The notes: generated from the letters alone by a model not told the origin. Counted from the first letter of the stretch, positions 43,301 to 53,829 are shown. The stretch is DNA of 64,000 nt from Topomyia yanbarensis (GCF_030247195.1 NC_080672.1:310028627-310092626); one strand, 5' to 3'. Numbers and translations: made by a program.

Positions 43301-46300
43301 CTCATTGATTTATGAATAGTCTCCTGCAAGGTTTACTAGTCGTAGAGTTCTTCTTCAGTTCGAGGAGCATCTCACCTTTTTGGGTACGCCTGACTCTTAA
43401 CACGTTTTCCCCCAAATCTTTCAGCTGCTGGTCCTCTCTGACCTTTTTGTACGTAGTCTCGTCATTTGCTTTGACGAGCACGGCTTCTCCCTTAAGCGCC
43501 TTCTGACGAGCCGAGGGTTCTGATTTCCTCTTCTGCTCCCCTTTTCGCTCCTCCTTCTTTTTTTGCTGCTTCGCGTGTTTCTTCTTCCGACCTACAACGG
43601 TACTCCAGCTTTCACCATGTTGGGTGGCGTCCTTTCCTTCGACAGCAACAGCGTCCTCGAGCGTCTGCCTCTTTTACCCGCCTGGTCTTTCGTCTCCTGG
43701 CGAGGATCTTGTCCTCTTTGTAGTTATGGGAACTGGCGTGTTCTCCACTCCAATCTGCCTCTCCTTACCCTGTTTCGGAGGGGCTAGGAGGATAGTAGCC
43801 TTAGCCGCGCCAATGCTCACTCAGCTGCATCCGCCATCCGCATGGCCGTGTCATACTCTTTCACGGCAGACAGTAGCGCCTTCCGGATTCTGATGAACAT
43901 CTCCTTCATGTGCTCATGGACATTGTGTCTCGTGTCCAAAAACTTGTGGAGCTCCACCTCCAAGCGAAGTGCCACTACTTTTGGCGTTTGTGTGGTTTAG
44001 CTCATTCCACTCTGCTCTGGCTGTTTTTGCTGTTGCTGCGGTTTCCCCTCCTCCTGCTCTTGCTGAATGACTTCAGCTACTATTGGTGGTGGTGACCTCA
44101 CCAACCCACCTCTGACGAACGAATTCGCCGTGCCTGCTCCGTTTATGTTAGTTGCTTGTTGTTTCTTCATTTTATTGGTTCCCAACTCCGGGCCGCTATC
44201 TCCACTCGCTGCACATAGTCGCCTTTCGCGATTCTATGATTATCTATGCTGCCAAAAAGCAGCAGTGAGGGTTCACACTATCCTTCATGGGGAGTAACGT
44301 TCAGAGCCGGATCGGCGTAAATCGGGAATGCTCCAACCGAACCTAGTACCACCAACCAAATGATGACGAGTTTCTAACGTACCCGGAGACCTGCCAGGGT
44401 TTTGTTGGGACGGATGCAGCCATGCTGTTAGCTCACTCGCCATTTCCAGTCGGTGTCATCCTTCCATACTCAGTGTGTAGACCAGCACACCAGTCAGCCC
44501 AAAGTCGCCGTCCTATTCGTGATCCGTGTCCTGTCCATTGTCGTTCGCCATGGTCAGTATGCCATAATCAGGATGTTACTGGCGTCGATCCTGATGTGCC
44601 GGTTCGCACTCCGGTTGGACTAGAGTGCTTTTATTGCTAAGATCTTAGATTATTGGAATCTAAGGATCTTAGCAGAAGCGGCACAGACTCGCTTCGTCGG
44701 AGCTGCTTTCGGAGTTATGGCTTTTTTTAGAGGTTTAGAACAGCCCAATCCTAGCCCCATCATATCGCAGTAGGGCCGTGGGGGGGGGGGGGGTTCGTTA
44801 AGCCCCTAGACTCCTAGACTGCTGCCCCCGTATGTATGTATGTATATGTGTGTATGTATGTGTGTATGTATGTATGTATGCATATTTTTATATCGAGGGG
44901 GAATCTTCCAAAGAGACCACCGACTTGACCGTGGTACTGTCGGATTCTTATTACAGCTCTTTCTCCAGCAAGCCTATCGACTAAACCTCAACCTCCTATA
45001 TCTCCGTATCCGCTTCCTCCCGAGACCACCGTTGAGTATTACTTTGGGAGGGGATTGTGCTCTTACACCTCTTCATTCTTAGAGCCCCTTTGCTCCTCGA
45101 CTGCGCCTGTCGCTGTATGGGTGTTTTATCAATTTATTATAATTTTTTTTATAAATAATATTTTCTTTATTCATAAATTTTTTTATTATTGTTATTTTTT
45201 AACCCGCGTACAGCTTGCAACGTTACCGGTCCGCGGACGACTGCCGTCGCCAACATCGGAACCCGTCGTGACGTAAAACGATCCAGAGGTACCGAAAATG
45301 TAACTCGCATCCCTTCACCCCCACCCATGGAGGATTTTTTTTTCCCGACGTGAAACTGCTTGTTTGTGCTGCCAACTTAATGCTCGTATCTTCGCTGCGC
45401 TAGAGCTCCGACAGAATTAATGTTACTGTCATTAGCTTCCATCTGTCCTTGAGCCCGTTGGCCCCTCTGCATACGCGGATCTCGTTGGCTCCCATGCGTA
45501 TGTTGAGTCACCATGCTATCCATCCGGTCGCCAACGTTGAAACCCGTCGAGACGTGAACCGATCCGGAGATGCCGAAACGCATCCCTTCACAGCCACCCT
45601 CCCAGTATTTTAACCGACGTGAAACTACTTATTGATGTTGCTAACTTAGTGCTCGTTTCTCGCATACGACCGTCGACGTACTGGAATCCGTCGGTGCGTA
45701 AACCGATCTGGAGAAGCCATAAGACCTGGCTCGCGTCCCTTCACGACCACATTCATAAAGTTTGTAACACACTCGAACCACTCGCCCATATCTTGCTAGT
45801 TGACGTTGCCAGCATGCTGTTCTACATTATCACATGCTCCGGTGTTTCCTCGACATTTATGCACTCAGGACAAAAGGGTGACACAGCGTGTCCGAACCGA
45901 TGTAGATACTGTTTAAAACAACCATGACCAGACAGGAACTGCGTCAGATAGAAGGTCACTTCACCATGTCTACTTATTACCCAGGTCGAGAGAATCGGTA
46001 TGAGTCTGTGAGTCCATATTCTCTTTTCCGACGAGTCCCAATCATGCTGCCATTTGGTCATCGAGTCAGCTCTCACTAACTAACTAATAGCACCTCCGTT
46101 TTGTGATGGGCCATCTGCAACTTCACTCCTTGCATCCAGTTTCCAACCCTGTCGATCGCCTCTATCGCCAACATTTCCACCTCTTCTGGTGTCTCTCCCA
46201 GTACGCTTATTACCATGTCGCGAACTCGACGATCTTTACGCCTCTAGGCAGCTTAAGTGTCAGGACGCCATTATTCATCCCGTTCCACAGCGTTGGACCC

Positions 46301-49300
46301 AGGATAGAGCCTTGCGGGACTCCTGCCGTAATTCTAATCTTGTTTTGTCCCCCGTTCGTCTCATAGATCAGGACCCGATTCTGGAAATAACTCCATAGAA
46401 TTCTACACAGGTAGCTAGGAACCATCATTTTGTGCAGTAATTCCGCAATGGCTTCCCAGCTTGCGCTATTGAATGCGTTTTTGACGTCTATCGTTATCAC
46501 GGCACAGCATCGATTTGCTCTTCTTTTCTGTTTGCGCGCCATATCGGCTCTGTCGATCACCGTAGACTTGCCCTTCCGAAACCCGAACTGGTTTTTCGAC
46601 AACCCGTTATCCCTATCCGTAAATATTGTCAGCCTGTTAAGGACAATCCTTTCCAAGAGTTTCCCGAGTGTATCCAGCAGGCATATTGATCTAAACGACG
46701 ATGGATCCTCGGGGGGCTTACCTGATTGAGGCAGTAGCACTAACTTTTGTATGTACCATTTGTCAGGGAAGTGGCCCTCGGCTAGAAGCTTTTGAAACAC
46801 TTTTCTGAACATATCCGGGAGTTTCTGGATTGCCGCGCTTAATGCGATGTCATTCTAAGCCTCTTTGGCCATATTGGCCACCATCGACGGTTCCGAAAGC
46901 CCCGGCGAAAGTATTCAAATTTAAAATAATAATACACGCTGTGTCTAAAACCATTATTAACTAAAAAATGACCATAAATTTGGCATACGGCACTCGAAAG
47001 ATACAGTATCCAAGCATCTTCTCAATTAATTTCAAAATGATCCATCGAGAGATTCGAGAAAATGGCGATTTGAAGTTTTATGACACGTTTCATAAGGCTA
47101 CCGGCAAACACCCACGGGTTTGGTCCTATCTTTATAAACAAAAAAATATTTGTCTACTTATTTGGTACTTGGTATTCGAAAAATATAGTAATCAAGTATA
47201 TCCGCTGCAAGTTTGAAAATATTTCATTAACGGGATGGAAAGTTATAACGATTTGAATGCGGTATGCGGTCATAGATGGATTTTCTACCAGATTTCAGGT
47301 ATGAAGCCATGTTTGTCCATTGACTATTTAGATCGTTTATACGTGTCGCTGTTTTAAAGAAAACCCTCACCATTTAATTATATAAATATAATATCCAAAA
47401 GTTGTTATTTATATGCTGCGTTGAAAAAATATGAAAATAGGGTTGTCTACCTGAAATTAACTATAACGTGTAAATTAAAAAAAAATGATTATAGGTTGGA
47501 ATTTTTACTTAAAAAGGCCATATCTCAGTAGTGTGTTGACTGACTCTAATTGTTTTTTCATTACTTAACTGGTAGACGTTTTATCAACAATTGTCCTTCA
47601 GAATAATGTAAAATAGGACCAAACCCGTGGGTGTTTGCTGGTAGCCTTATGAAACGTGTCATAAAACTTCAAATCGCCATTTCTCTCGAATCTATCGATG
47701 GATCATTTTGAAATTTACTGAGAAGATGCTTGAATACAGAATCTTTCGAATGTCGTATGCCAAATTTATGGTCATTTTTTTAGTTAATAAAGGTTTTAGA
47801 CACACCGTGAATAATATCGGTTTCTCGGTGATGGCTAGACCGATTGAACCATACTACGTCTCTAATGAAAGCATCTATAACCCCGTCGACTTCTATTGAA
47901 TTTCATTCCGATACGACTTACGGTTTCGGAGATTCGGATTTGTTGTGTGCAGTCTCATAGAAAATTGCTATTCAAACCGATACTGCGATGAATGCACAAA
48001 GGTAAAAATTTCGCTGGAATGTGTGTAAAACAACTTGAATTTGCAGTTCTAGATCACTGGCACGGCCAACTGAAGTCTCGTTGACTACATTGATCATCAA
48101 ATGCAGTGCCGGGAGTGCCCCAGTCAAAATTAACAAACTTACATCAGTTTATCGGGGATGGTTGGGTCGAATTTCACAAACTTTGTCTTAAATGAAAGTT
48201 ATATTGTCCCCATATACGCCTATAAAATTCCGTACGGATCGGTTATATGGTTCCAGAAATATCGACTGAACCATCCGGTCACATAAGAAATCCCCATATA
48301 AGCCGGAACTAATTTTGTTCAATGGGCAGGATCCCATGACATTTTAGAAATCAAATTCGTATTTTCGATTCCAAATATCTGTAAAATGTGTGAACCGATC
48401 ATTTGGATATAAAATAACCGTCCTACACATGGTGAGAACATTACATTTATTCTTTCACCAGCTGATCAAGACAACCAAACTCTGTCTCAAACCACCGATT
48501 ACTGGTTATGATGGTTTAAGTTTTTGATTTGATCTTTTTTCTTCTACAAAGATTTAAAACTCGATCTTTTTTTTCTTGTTGTCATGTCATTTATAGTAAA
48601 AATGTAATATTTCCATTAGAGTACAGTGATTCTCATCCTGAGATTCGCGGACCCCTAGGGGACCGTAAAAAGGTTGGTGGGGGTCCGAGAAGCTGAATAT
48701 CTTTTCCGGTTAGATATCAAAATTTAAAGCTTTTTCGTAACAAACAGAAAACAGTATATTGATATGAATCAACATTATCTTCACAAACAATATTATATCG
48801 TCGTTTACGGCTGCGCACTGGGGTGAACCAGTCACAGAAAATAAGTGACCGTATAGCGGGAAAATATAATTTTTATTTACTTTAAACAAAAACCTCTTTC
48901 ACCACATGACGTTAAACTATTATTAATAGTGAAAACAGATTTTAATCTCAAGGAAGTGACATACTTACAGTTATACCACACGAGAAACTGTGCATTTATA
49001 AAGTTCAAAAAATTAACACTAATTCTCAATGTTTATCAATTTGAAAGTTTACACAGGTTTTTAAATAATTTTTGTTCTAGCTAAAATGTCTGTTATGGTT
49101 GTGGTTAAACAGATTAACCCAAACAAATAAAATCAAATCAACCTACAAGACGTCGTTAAGAGTAAAGGAGTAAGAATCAATATCCTGGTGCATATGAATA
49201 ATCGCAAAAACGAATTTAAAAGTCCATTGCTTAGCACATTAAGTACAACTTACCTCATTTTACGAAACTTCCGCTTGGCTCCCGGATGAAATTCGCTTCC

Positions 49301-49973
49301 CTTGCAATCCGACTGAGACGGTCCGTACACTTTAGTTGCTTCGTAGCCCTTGTCCGTCAGTTTGGAATCGAACTCCACCGGTTCGTTTTGCCCTAGCGAC
49401 CGGAACCCCTCCATTTGAAGGACGCTCTTGAATATGATAAAAAAAACCGGAAATATTACATAGGAAAAGGCAAACTAGCGTATCATTGCAACATCGATTG
49501 CCCTCCCCTACCTGATGAACAAACACGTCCTCTCCACCGTCGTCCGGTGTGATGAATCCCCATCCTTTGACTACGTTGAACCACTTACACTGGCCTCGTC
49601 TCGTTTGGGTTCGCCCGTCTGAAAGTGAAAATAACAGGATTTTTTTCGTCAACAAAAGCCATCCAAAGGGGTCAAAACTATAAGATTAATGTCAGCGGAA
49701 GAAATTAAAAATCTTCGATTGAAATCTGCAGATAAAAGTGACACCTAGCTGTCCAGGGACAACCCCTTTACGAAAAACTCAGAACTAGCCGTAGCCGTAG
49801 TCCGTGTAGATTCCGTTCAAACGTGTTCTACTCCACTTTTCAACTTCTAACAAGGAAAACAATTTCTGAAATAGATCCGCTACCTGTCTAACGGTTTTAT
49901 GAGAACTATATGACAGGATCTTTTTATTGCCTGTCCGTTCGGATTTCGCGCCAACCAGAATCTCGTCACTCAT
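37236..49973 (-). CDS. lin-28: Lin-28 homologue, RNA-binding regulator of let-7 (5-exon model)
   Basis: Lin-28 binds let-7 precursors through a cold-shock domain and two CCHC zinc knuckles, blocks their maturation, and binds many mRNAs. It acts in stem cells and developmental timing. Exons in transcript order on the minus strand: 49,973-49,931 (start, tentative), 49,618-49,512, 49,426-49,254, 37,701-37,572, 37,334-37,236 (stop). The lengths 43+107+173+130+99 sum to 552 nt, or 183 residues plus stop, close to Drosophila Lin-28. Phases agree at every join. The cold-shock domain covers about residues 20-90, the knuckles about 107-140, and the tail is Ser/Thr-rich. The three middle exons are certain; the first and last are inferred. 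Confidence 0.9.
37572..37701 (-). CDS. lin-28: lin-28 exon 4: two CCHC zinc knuckles
   Basis: Acceptor TTTCTTCTAG, donor AAG/GTAAGA. The exon encodes [15 protein letters not shown] and [14 protein letters not shown], two C-x2-C-x4-H-x4-C knuckles joined by the basic linker SLGPLPKR. That spacing and linker are diagnostic of Lin-28, where the knuckles grip the GGAG motif of let-7 precursors. It enters in phase 2 from exon 3 (AG plus G makes Arg) and leaves in phase 0. Confidence 0.95.
39045..39200 (-). repeat. 3'-end fragment of the hairpin-ended repeat, reversed
   Basis: It begins with the reverse of the terminal hairpin (TTTTGCCTTTCTCATATAAA), then the reverse of the CCCTCCGGGCC and GATCTCGACGAACTGAGTC blocks, and a short GT-rich microsatellite. 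Confidence 0.75.
39434..40290 (-). repeat. degenerate tandem repeats in the R1 3' UTR
   Basis: Six copies of a block that on the plus strand reads approximately ACTCGGTCTAGTCCCCGG, then TGGATCTAGCCTACTC. They start near 39,434, 39,618, 39,810, 39,927, 40,068 and 40,214. Most are followed by CCGGCGATTCCGGT- or GAGAGTTCCCCGGCGG-like text. Confidence 0.7.
40400..42835 (-). pseudogene. R1-clade ORF2: endonuclease and reverse transcriptase
   Basis: A 629-codon uninterrupted frame (42,781-40,892) holds the endonuclease, with [16 protein letters not shown] and the catalytic SDHQAIRY. It then holds the linker, [44 protein letters not shown] (first Asp), [15 protein letters not shown] and [10 protein letters not shown] (the DD pair). 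A short deletion follows NSA. The start ([16 protein letters not shown], about 42,835) is joined to [11 protein letters not shown] by a deletion and frame change. After 40,892 the frame breaks into [16 protein letters not shown] and a decayed cysteine-rich end near 40,450. It is well preserved but not functional. Confidence 0.85.
42836..44185 (-). pseudogene. R1-clade ORF1 (gag-like)
   Basis: Likely start near 44,176 ([11 protein letters not shown]). The N-terminus is Gln/Glu-rich, followed by an amphipathic stretch with [18 protein letters not shown] and [19 protein letters not shown]. Later pieces contain [20 protein letters not shown] and [15 protein letters not shown], the region that precedes the CCHC knuckles in R1 ORF1. 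The knuckles themselves (about 43,000-42,850) are largely destroyed (KYFKCLDFG, then a stop). Several frameshifts are present. Confidence 0.7.
44635..44674. other. 17-bp stem hairpin near the R1 5' end
   Basis: The arms TGCTAAGATCTTAGATT and AATCTAA-G-GATCTTAGCA pair over 17 bp with a single bulged G and a 5-nt loop ATTGG. It is perfect otherwise. It lies in or just upstream of the R1 5' UTR. Confidence 0.7.
44830..44886 (+). repeat. TATG/TGTG microsatellite
   Basis: Alternating TATG, TGTG and GTAT units. The open frame reading through it is meaningless. Confidence 0.85.
45231..45765 (-). repeat. 3' UTR repeats of R1 copy G
   Basis: Three degenerate copies near 45,240, 45,525 and 45,665, sharing CGCCAACRTYGRAACCCGTC, ACGTRAACCGATCC, ATGCCGAAA and CATCCCTTCAC-like text. 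The arrangement is the same as in copy F but the repeat is different. Confidence 0.65.
45822..46076 (-). pseudogene. R1-clade ORF2 C-terminal cysteine domain, copy G
   Basis: The frame contains [40 protein letters not shown] and [16 protein letters not shown], the conserved C-x2-C...H segment at the end of R1 ORF2. It is separated from the RT part by a deletion. Confidence 0.8.
46210..46812 (-). pseudogene. R1-clade reverse transcriptase fragment, copy G
   Basis: It contains [68 protein letters not shown] and [15 protein letters not shown]. The following FADD box is lost (VEFATW) through a frameshift, so the RT is dead. Here the segment after NSA, deleted in copy F, is intact. Confidence 0.82.
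46935..47809. mobile_element. 875-bp inverted-repeat element (MITE)
   Basis: Nearly 200-bp arms: 46,935-47,129 is the reverse complement of 47,613-47,809 with a few mismatches. The ends are CACGCTGTGTCTAAAACC and, reversed, CACGGTGTGTCTAAAACC. AATAATA flanks both sides (46,928-46,934 and 47,810-47,816). The interior has no transposase. The long arms would make a strong RNA hairpin in a lin-28 primary transcript. Confidence 0.85.
47830..48440 (-). repeat. diverged modules of the hairpin-ended repeat
   Basis: Phrases such as CCCATATAAGCCGGAAC, the CTATAAAATTCCGTACGGATC region and TCGGTTATATGGTTCCGG-like text match, in part reversed, the modules at 57.6-58.6 kb. Old and incomplete. Confidence 0.5.
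49254..49426 (-). CDS. lin-28: lin-28 exon 3: second half of the cold-shock domain
   Basis: It encodes [19 protein letters not shown] and continues through the [10 protein letters not shown] strand to a basic linker ending GAKRKFRKM. The donor is a consensus AG/GTAAGT. The acceptor is ATATTCAAG, an AAG rather than the commoner CAG. The reading continues VHQ/SVLQ from exon 2 without a gap. Confidence 0.95.
49512..49618 (-). CDS. lin-28: lin-28 exon 2: first half of the cold-shock domain
   Basis: It encodes [20 protein letters not shown] followed by GGEDVFVHQ, the RNP1- and RNP2-like strands with the aromatic residues that stack on RNA. Acceptor TTCACTTTCAG at 49,619, donor CAG/GTAGGG at 49,511. 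The intron to exon 3 is only 85 bp. The first codon is split (phase 1), so an upstream exon ending in G is required. There is no in-frame ATG immediately upstream. Confidence 0.95.
49931..49973 (-). CDS. lin-28: lin-28 exon 1 candidate (start codon)
   Basis: ATG at 49,973 opens [14 protein letters not shown], then a G that completes the split Asp codon of exon 2. The donor would be ACAG/GCAATA, a GC rather than GT donor, giving a 312-bp GC-AG intron. I chose it because the phase fits, the MSDE start resembles the Drosophila protein as I remember it, and the total length is right. A strong GT donor in the same frame (GACAG/GTAGCG, about 49,885) has the wrong phase. Confidence 0.45.
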
Positions 49974-52700
49974 GCGTCAAATTTTGCGTTGTTTTTTGCG
50001 TACGATTTTTCGAACGGATGAAGCCTTCTTTCTATTCAATTCCCATTCCATGCGTAAGGGTCTATGATTTTAGCGAGATTGTAGTTGATCATGTGCGAGT
50101 AGACTTTAATCCTCGTCTTCCTAGTTTTAATTTCCCGCGAAGGAATCGGAGCCAGAATAGAAAGGAACCAGTATCATCGTTTTCTAACCGTAGCTTATTA
50201 GTTTAATTTTTCGCTTTCTTTTGTTCGTTAGAGGAATTCCTTCCTTCGCTTCTGTTTTTTTTGATAAACCCTTTCCTAGTTGTTTTTTCGGTTCCACAGG
50301 TCGGACTAGTCGGAGTTCAAAACGTACATGCATGTGAATAAATTATGATTAGAAATACATTAGGCGGCATTAGACTATCATTTGTTCGCTTGCTGTGCGG
50401 GCACAATGTGAAAAAGATTTGTCCTTATGAGTTTGGCACACTTTGAAGTATGCAACATATAAAAAGAGTTGAATTTGGACTCGTTTTACAACTCGCTTCC
50501 CACTATCATCGCCATACTCGGACTTCAACTGTCCCAGTATCGAGCATGGATTTACGAGGGCACCTCGTGTTTGACCTCTATTCATTTTCTCGCTCAAGAC
50601 AAGCAAAAATAGATTTCCTTGCACTACTCGGAGGGTTCAGACCTCAACTTCTAAAACTTATAATTATAAGTTTTCCCCCTATCGGAAAGGAAATGCGGTG
50701 CGTTCTTTGAAATTAACAGGCGCAAAGCGGAGTGAAAAGACACGGCCGACCGAAGACGGTGCGCGTACATGGTAAGGTGAAAGCATGGCAAGGATTCCTT
50801 TTTCGTACATGTAGGAATGTACAACCACGGTTCCATGAGATAGCTAGAAGAGTGCGTGTCGCACGTTGTATGAGAAATTGCAATTAGGGCAAACTTTAGC
50901 TGTACTGTTGGGTCGAAAAAAGAGAAAAAAAAATCTAAACAAACTATACTACTTGTGCTAAGATCGGAGGAATCCAGCCTACAATATGCTTCACAGATCT
51001 AATTTTGCTAATAAAGGATTATTCAAATTACCGCGGGAACACAATCGAAAGGACCTGCCACGCTCTGATTAACCGTGCGTTTGCGCATACGAAGCTTCGT
51101 CGTCTGCGAATGTTGACGAAGGGTTCGCGAGTGTGACTGCGAGCCCGACTGCTGCGACTGGTCAGTTGTGATGGGGACGTGATTTACGGGTTTGACGATT
51201 TTGTTTTTGTGGCTAGTTAATGAGCTCGTGGATATCCAGTTTCACGGGGATGGGGCATAGCATAATATACTTTCTACCTATAAATTATTCCAACAATCAT
51301 TATATTTTTGTTTTCACAAAATGAAAGTAATTGGACGAACGAGAATTTTCCATGTGACACATAATTCTAGCATGGAAGTTTAGAAAACGAAGTATGGTTT
51401 CACGTTTTTGAGTTCTAAACAGGAAACCAAAAAGAAAATCACCGAATAATATTCGATTCATGCAGGTTTGCTTATGGTACAGGTATACCTCGATGGTGCG
51501 TATTCCCCAATATTTCTTGTTTGTCTTCCTAACATCAGGGAAATGCAATGAATTTTAAGGAAGTCCTATGGGCGGCAAGAAAATATACTGTAATATAAAG
51601 GTAGGCTTCGTTGCGGTGGGAATGTGGCGGAATTTCTTTGACAGTTTACGCGAAACATTCTTAATACTGCAACGCATACCGCATTGGATTTACTATACTA
51701 CAATGAGGCACATGCAAAATATTATTAATCGGGATAGTAGGAGATGAGTTTTGATAATTTAATTTTTGAAGCTGTATTGAATTTCTCAGTCTACAAATAC
51801 CTGTCACATTCGTACTATCACGGTGTCTTTGGTACAAAATATTTAGACAAAAAAAAATCAGTATCGCCAAACTACTAACTAATCGAAAGCTTAGATGCTG
51901 CTCTTTAATATGAGCATAACTATGAAATGTTCTATCGGGGGTCTAGAACTTTTTTTGTATTGTATTTGTATTTGTATAATGTTCAATTTTCCAGGTAATT
52001 TTTCAATTTGTAGCTCAAAAAAGATATATCCCTTTTAGGAGGTTATATCAGTGAACACACACTGTCAGAGGAGCGAACTTGCAACCTTCGAAGACACCAT
52101 TTAGCCAGTTTCGTGTTGGTAATTTGGTATTTTGAAATTCGCAAAACAAAACCTTTCATTCGATATTTTCTTTCGAAATATATTTTTGCTCGGGGATCCT
52201 ATGTAACTGATGTTACACTAAAAATTCTATTATTGTTCTATGGATTTTTTGAACAATATTATCTCAATTAGTTGTTTTCGTTTTTAGTTTCGTTGAAAAT
52301 TACGAGTTAAAACATGATCGAAAGACTCTCTCTTTAGAATCATATAAGATCAGTGGTCCACATTTTAGTAGAAAATTATATTTTACGCAAAATAATTATT
52401 TTATGTTCTATTTTGTAGTCAGCGAGAAAATGTTTGGAAGCAGCAAGGTATTATTTGTGTTTTAAGGGGTTTTGTATTTGTTCAAAGTAGCAATTCTATT
52501 ATATAAAACTAGCTAATACCCATCGCGCGTTGCTGCAACTTTCAACGAAATAGGAGGAAAATACAATTTGTTCTGAAGCGCCATCTAGCGGACAGATAAT
52601 CCCCAACTAATAGCACACAAACACGCTTCATAACAAATGGTTACTATGTGTAAATTTTGACGGCAATCGGTTAAACCGTTTAGGAGTCCATAAATCATGT
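49974..52700. other. lin-28 upstream region, no further gene recognised
   Basis: It presumably includes the lin-28 5' UTR and promoter, though I see no decisive core-promoter pattern. An open minus-strand stretch at about 51,010-51,240 ending in a plausible donor (CCCGCG/GTAATT) might be an untranslated or alternative first exon. Otherwise AT-rich and featureless. Confidence 0.4.
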
Positions 52701-52710
52701 AGGAGAACAT

Positions 52711-53494
52711 GGGGAGACTTGACCAAGCGCAAGATTCTAATTTTGGCTATGACGTCTTCTATTCGATTCTTATAATTTTTTCAAAAATATTTTTTTACTT
52801 GTTTCGATCCCTTAAGGTAATTTTAAAAGTTTGGAATGAAAAATCCTTTCCTTACAGAAAATATTACGTGATTAATAAAGTTGCATTAAATGATGTAATT
52901 TTTTATCAAACTTTGTATGGACATATCTACTCGACTACTAATGACTATTAATGTACTATACTATTAAGATGGTATACTTAATCTTTGTGAAGCAGTGAAA
53001 TGATTTTACATAAATTGGAACATTGGAATAGTTATTATTAGAATTTGCATGACATTGAATGCCATAACTAACGTTGGGGAGACTTGACCAAGTGGCAATT
53101 AGCTGAAGAAAGATGCAAAATTCCTGATATTTATCATGCTTTGGTATCTACTGTTAATGATAATCACGCCATAAAAAATCCCTCAAACATTAGTATTTAT
53201 ATTTTAGTATTAATAAACAAATTTAGCAACAGTAGGACTGATTTCTTGACGTGTGAACACGCAATGCAAGCAGTACGGTTAATCCTTAAAAATAAATGCA
53301 TTAAAAAAAATCGAAACTTATCGAATGCAACCGTTTTATTTTTTTTACTGCTACCTAAGGACCTCGACAATATGGAAAAAAATAATTACAGTATGTTTTA
53401 AGTCATTATTTTTTGTTATGATTTTTCAAAATTCTTTTGGTCAAGTCTCCCCACGTCTTGGTCAAGTCTCCCCGCAGTGGGGAGACTTGACCAA
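52711..53494. repeat. reiterated 16-bp motif GGGGAGACTTGACCAA
   Basis: Exact copies at 52,711-52,726 (+), 53,076-53,091 (+), 53,437-53,452 (-), 53,458-53,473 (-) and 53,479-53,494 (+). The last two form a perfect 16-bp hairpin around GCAGT. The sequence between them is AT-rich, with no coding pattern that I trust. Confidence 0.8.
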
Positions 53495-53675
53495 AAAAAC
53501 GATCATGGAAAAACTTTTATAACTTTTCAAAAATGCAATTAAAAATTCTGCAAAAAATCATGAAGAAGCACAATAACTTTGCACATTATATCTCAATTAC
53601 TCTTGAGAGATTGTAGGCTTTTTTAGAGATTTATGCAGTTTTAGCTGAAAACCTGGTTTGGAACATTGACTTTTG

Positions 53676-53704
53676 TATAGATAGATAGAGAGATAGATAG
53701 ATAT
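53676..53704 (+). repeat. (GATA)n microsatellite
   Basis: ATAGATAGATAG with one GAGA interruption. Confidence 0.8.
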
Positions 53705-53829
53705 GAGAAAGTTGAAATTTTAAAGTGCACTTTTCCAAGTATTTCGATTTAATTAACCAACAAAACAAAGTGTCTAAATACATCAAATAAAGGTAAAACG
53801 GTATGAGAAATAATTATTTAATATTTTTT

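Larger units (their letters stand above)
39430..44830 (-). mobile_element. R1-clade LINE, near full length (copy F)
   Basis: From 5' to 3' on the minus strand: 5' UTR (about 44,830-44,190), gag-like ORF1 (44,185 to about 42,800), ORF2 with endonuclease and RT (about 42,835-40,400), and a 3' UTR built of degenerate repeats (40,290-39,430). ORF2 resembles the R1 clade, which lacks RNase H. It is not in 28S rDNA, so this belongs to a non-rDNA-specific R1-like lineage. It lies in the lin-28 intron, in the gene's orientation. Confidence 0.82.
45230..46850 (-). mobile_element. R1-clade LINE, 5'-truncated (copy G)
   Basis: A second R1-like copy upstream of copy F in the same orientation. It carries the middle of the RT, then a broken 3' coding end, then a 3' UTR with three degenerate repeats. 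It is 5'-truncated at about 46,850. Confidence 0.78.
37702..49253 (-). other. lin-28 intron 3, 11.55 kb, transposon-filled
   Basis: It starts GTAAGTTG and ends TTTCTTCTAG. Inside are a repeat fragment (39,045-39,200), two R1-clade LINEs in the same orientation as lin-28 (39.4-44.8 and 45.2-46.9 kb), an inverted-repeat element (46,935-47,809) and old repeat modules. 37.75-39.04 kb and 48.5-49.25 kb look like ordinary unique intron sequence. Confidence 0.85.

Noticed and set aside
39430..44830. R1 element as evidence of rDNA
   Set aside because: No 28S sequence flanks it. It sits in a lin-28 intron, so it belongs to a lineage not tied to rDNA.
49619..49655. Translation start immediately upstream of the cold-shock exon
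   Set aside because: The in-frame upstream codons contain no ATG before a stop, and a good splice acceptor sits at 49,619.
51010..51240. Open minus-strand stretch ending CCCGCG/GTAATT as lin-28 exon 1
   Set aside because: It leaves in phase 0, while exon 2 needs phase 1. A phase-compatible donor (GGCAG/GTCCTT) is weak, and the peptide shows no Lin-28 similarity. It could still be an untranslated exon.
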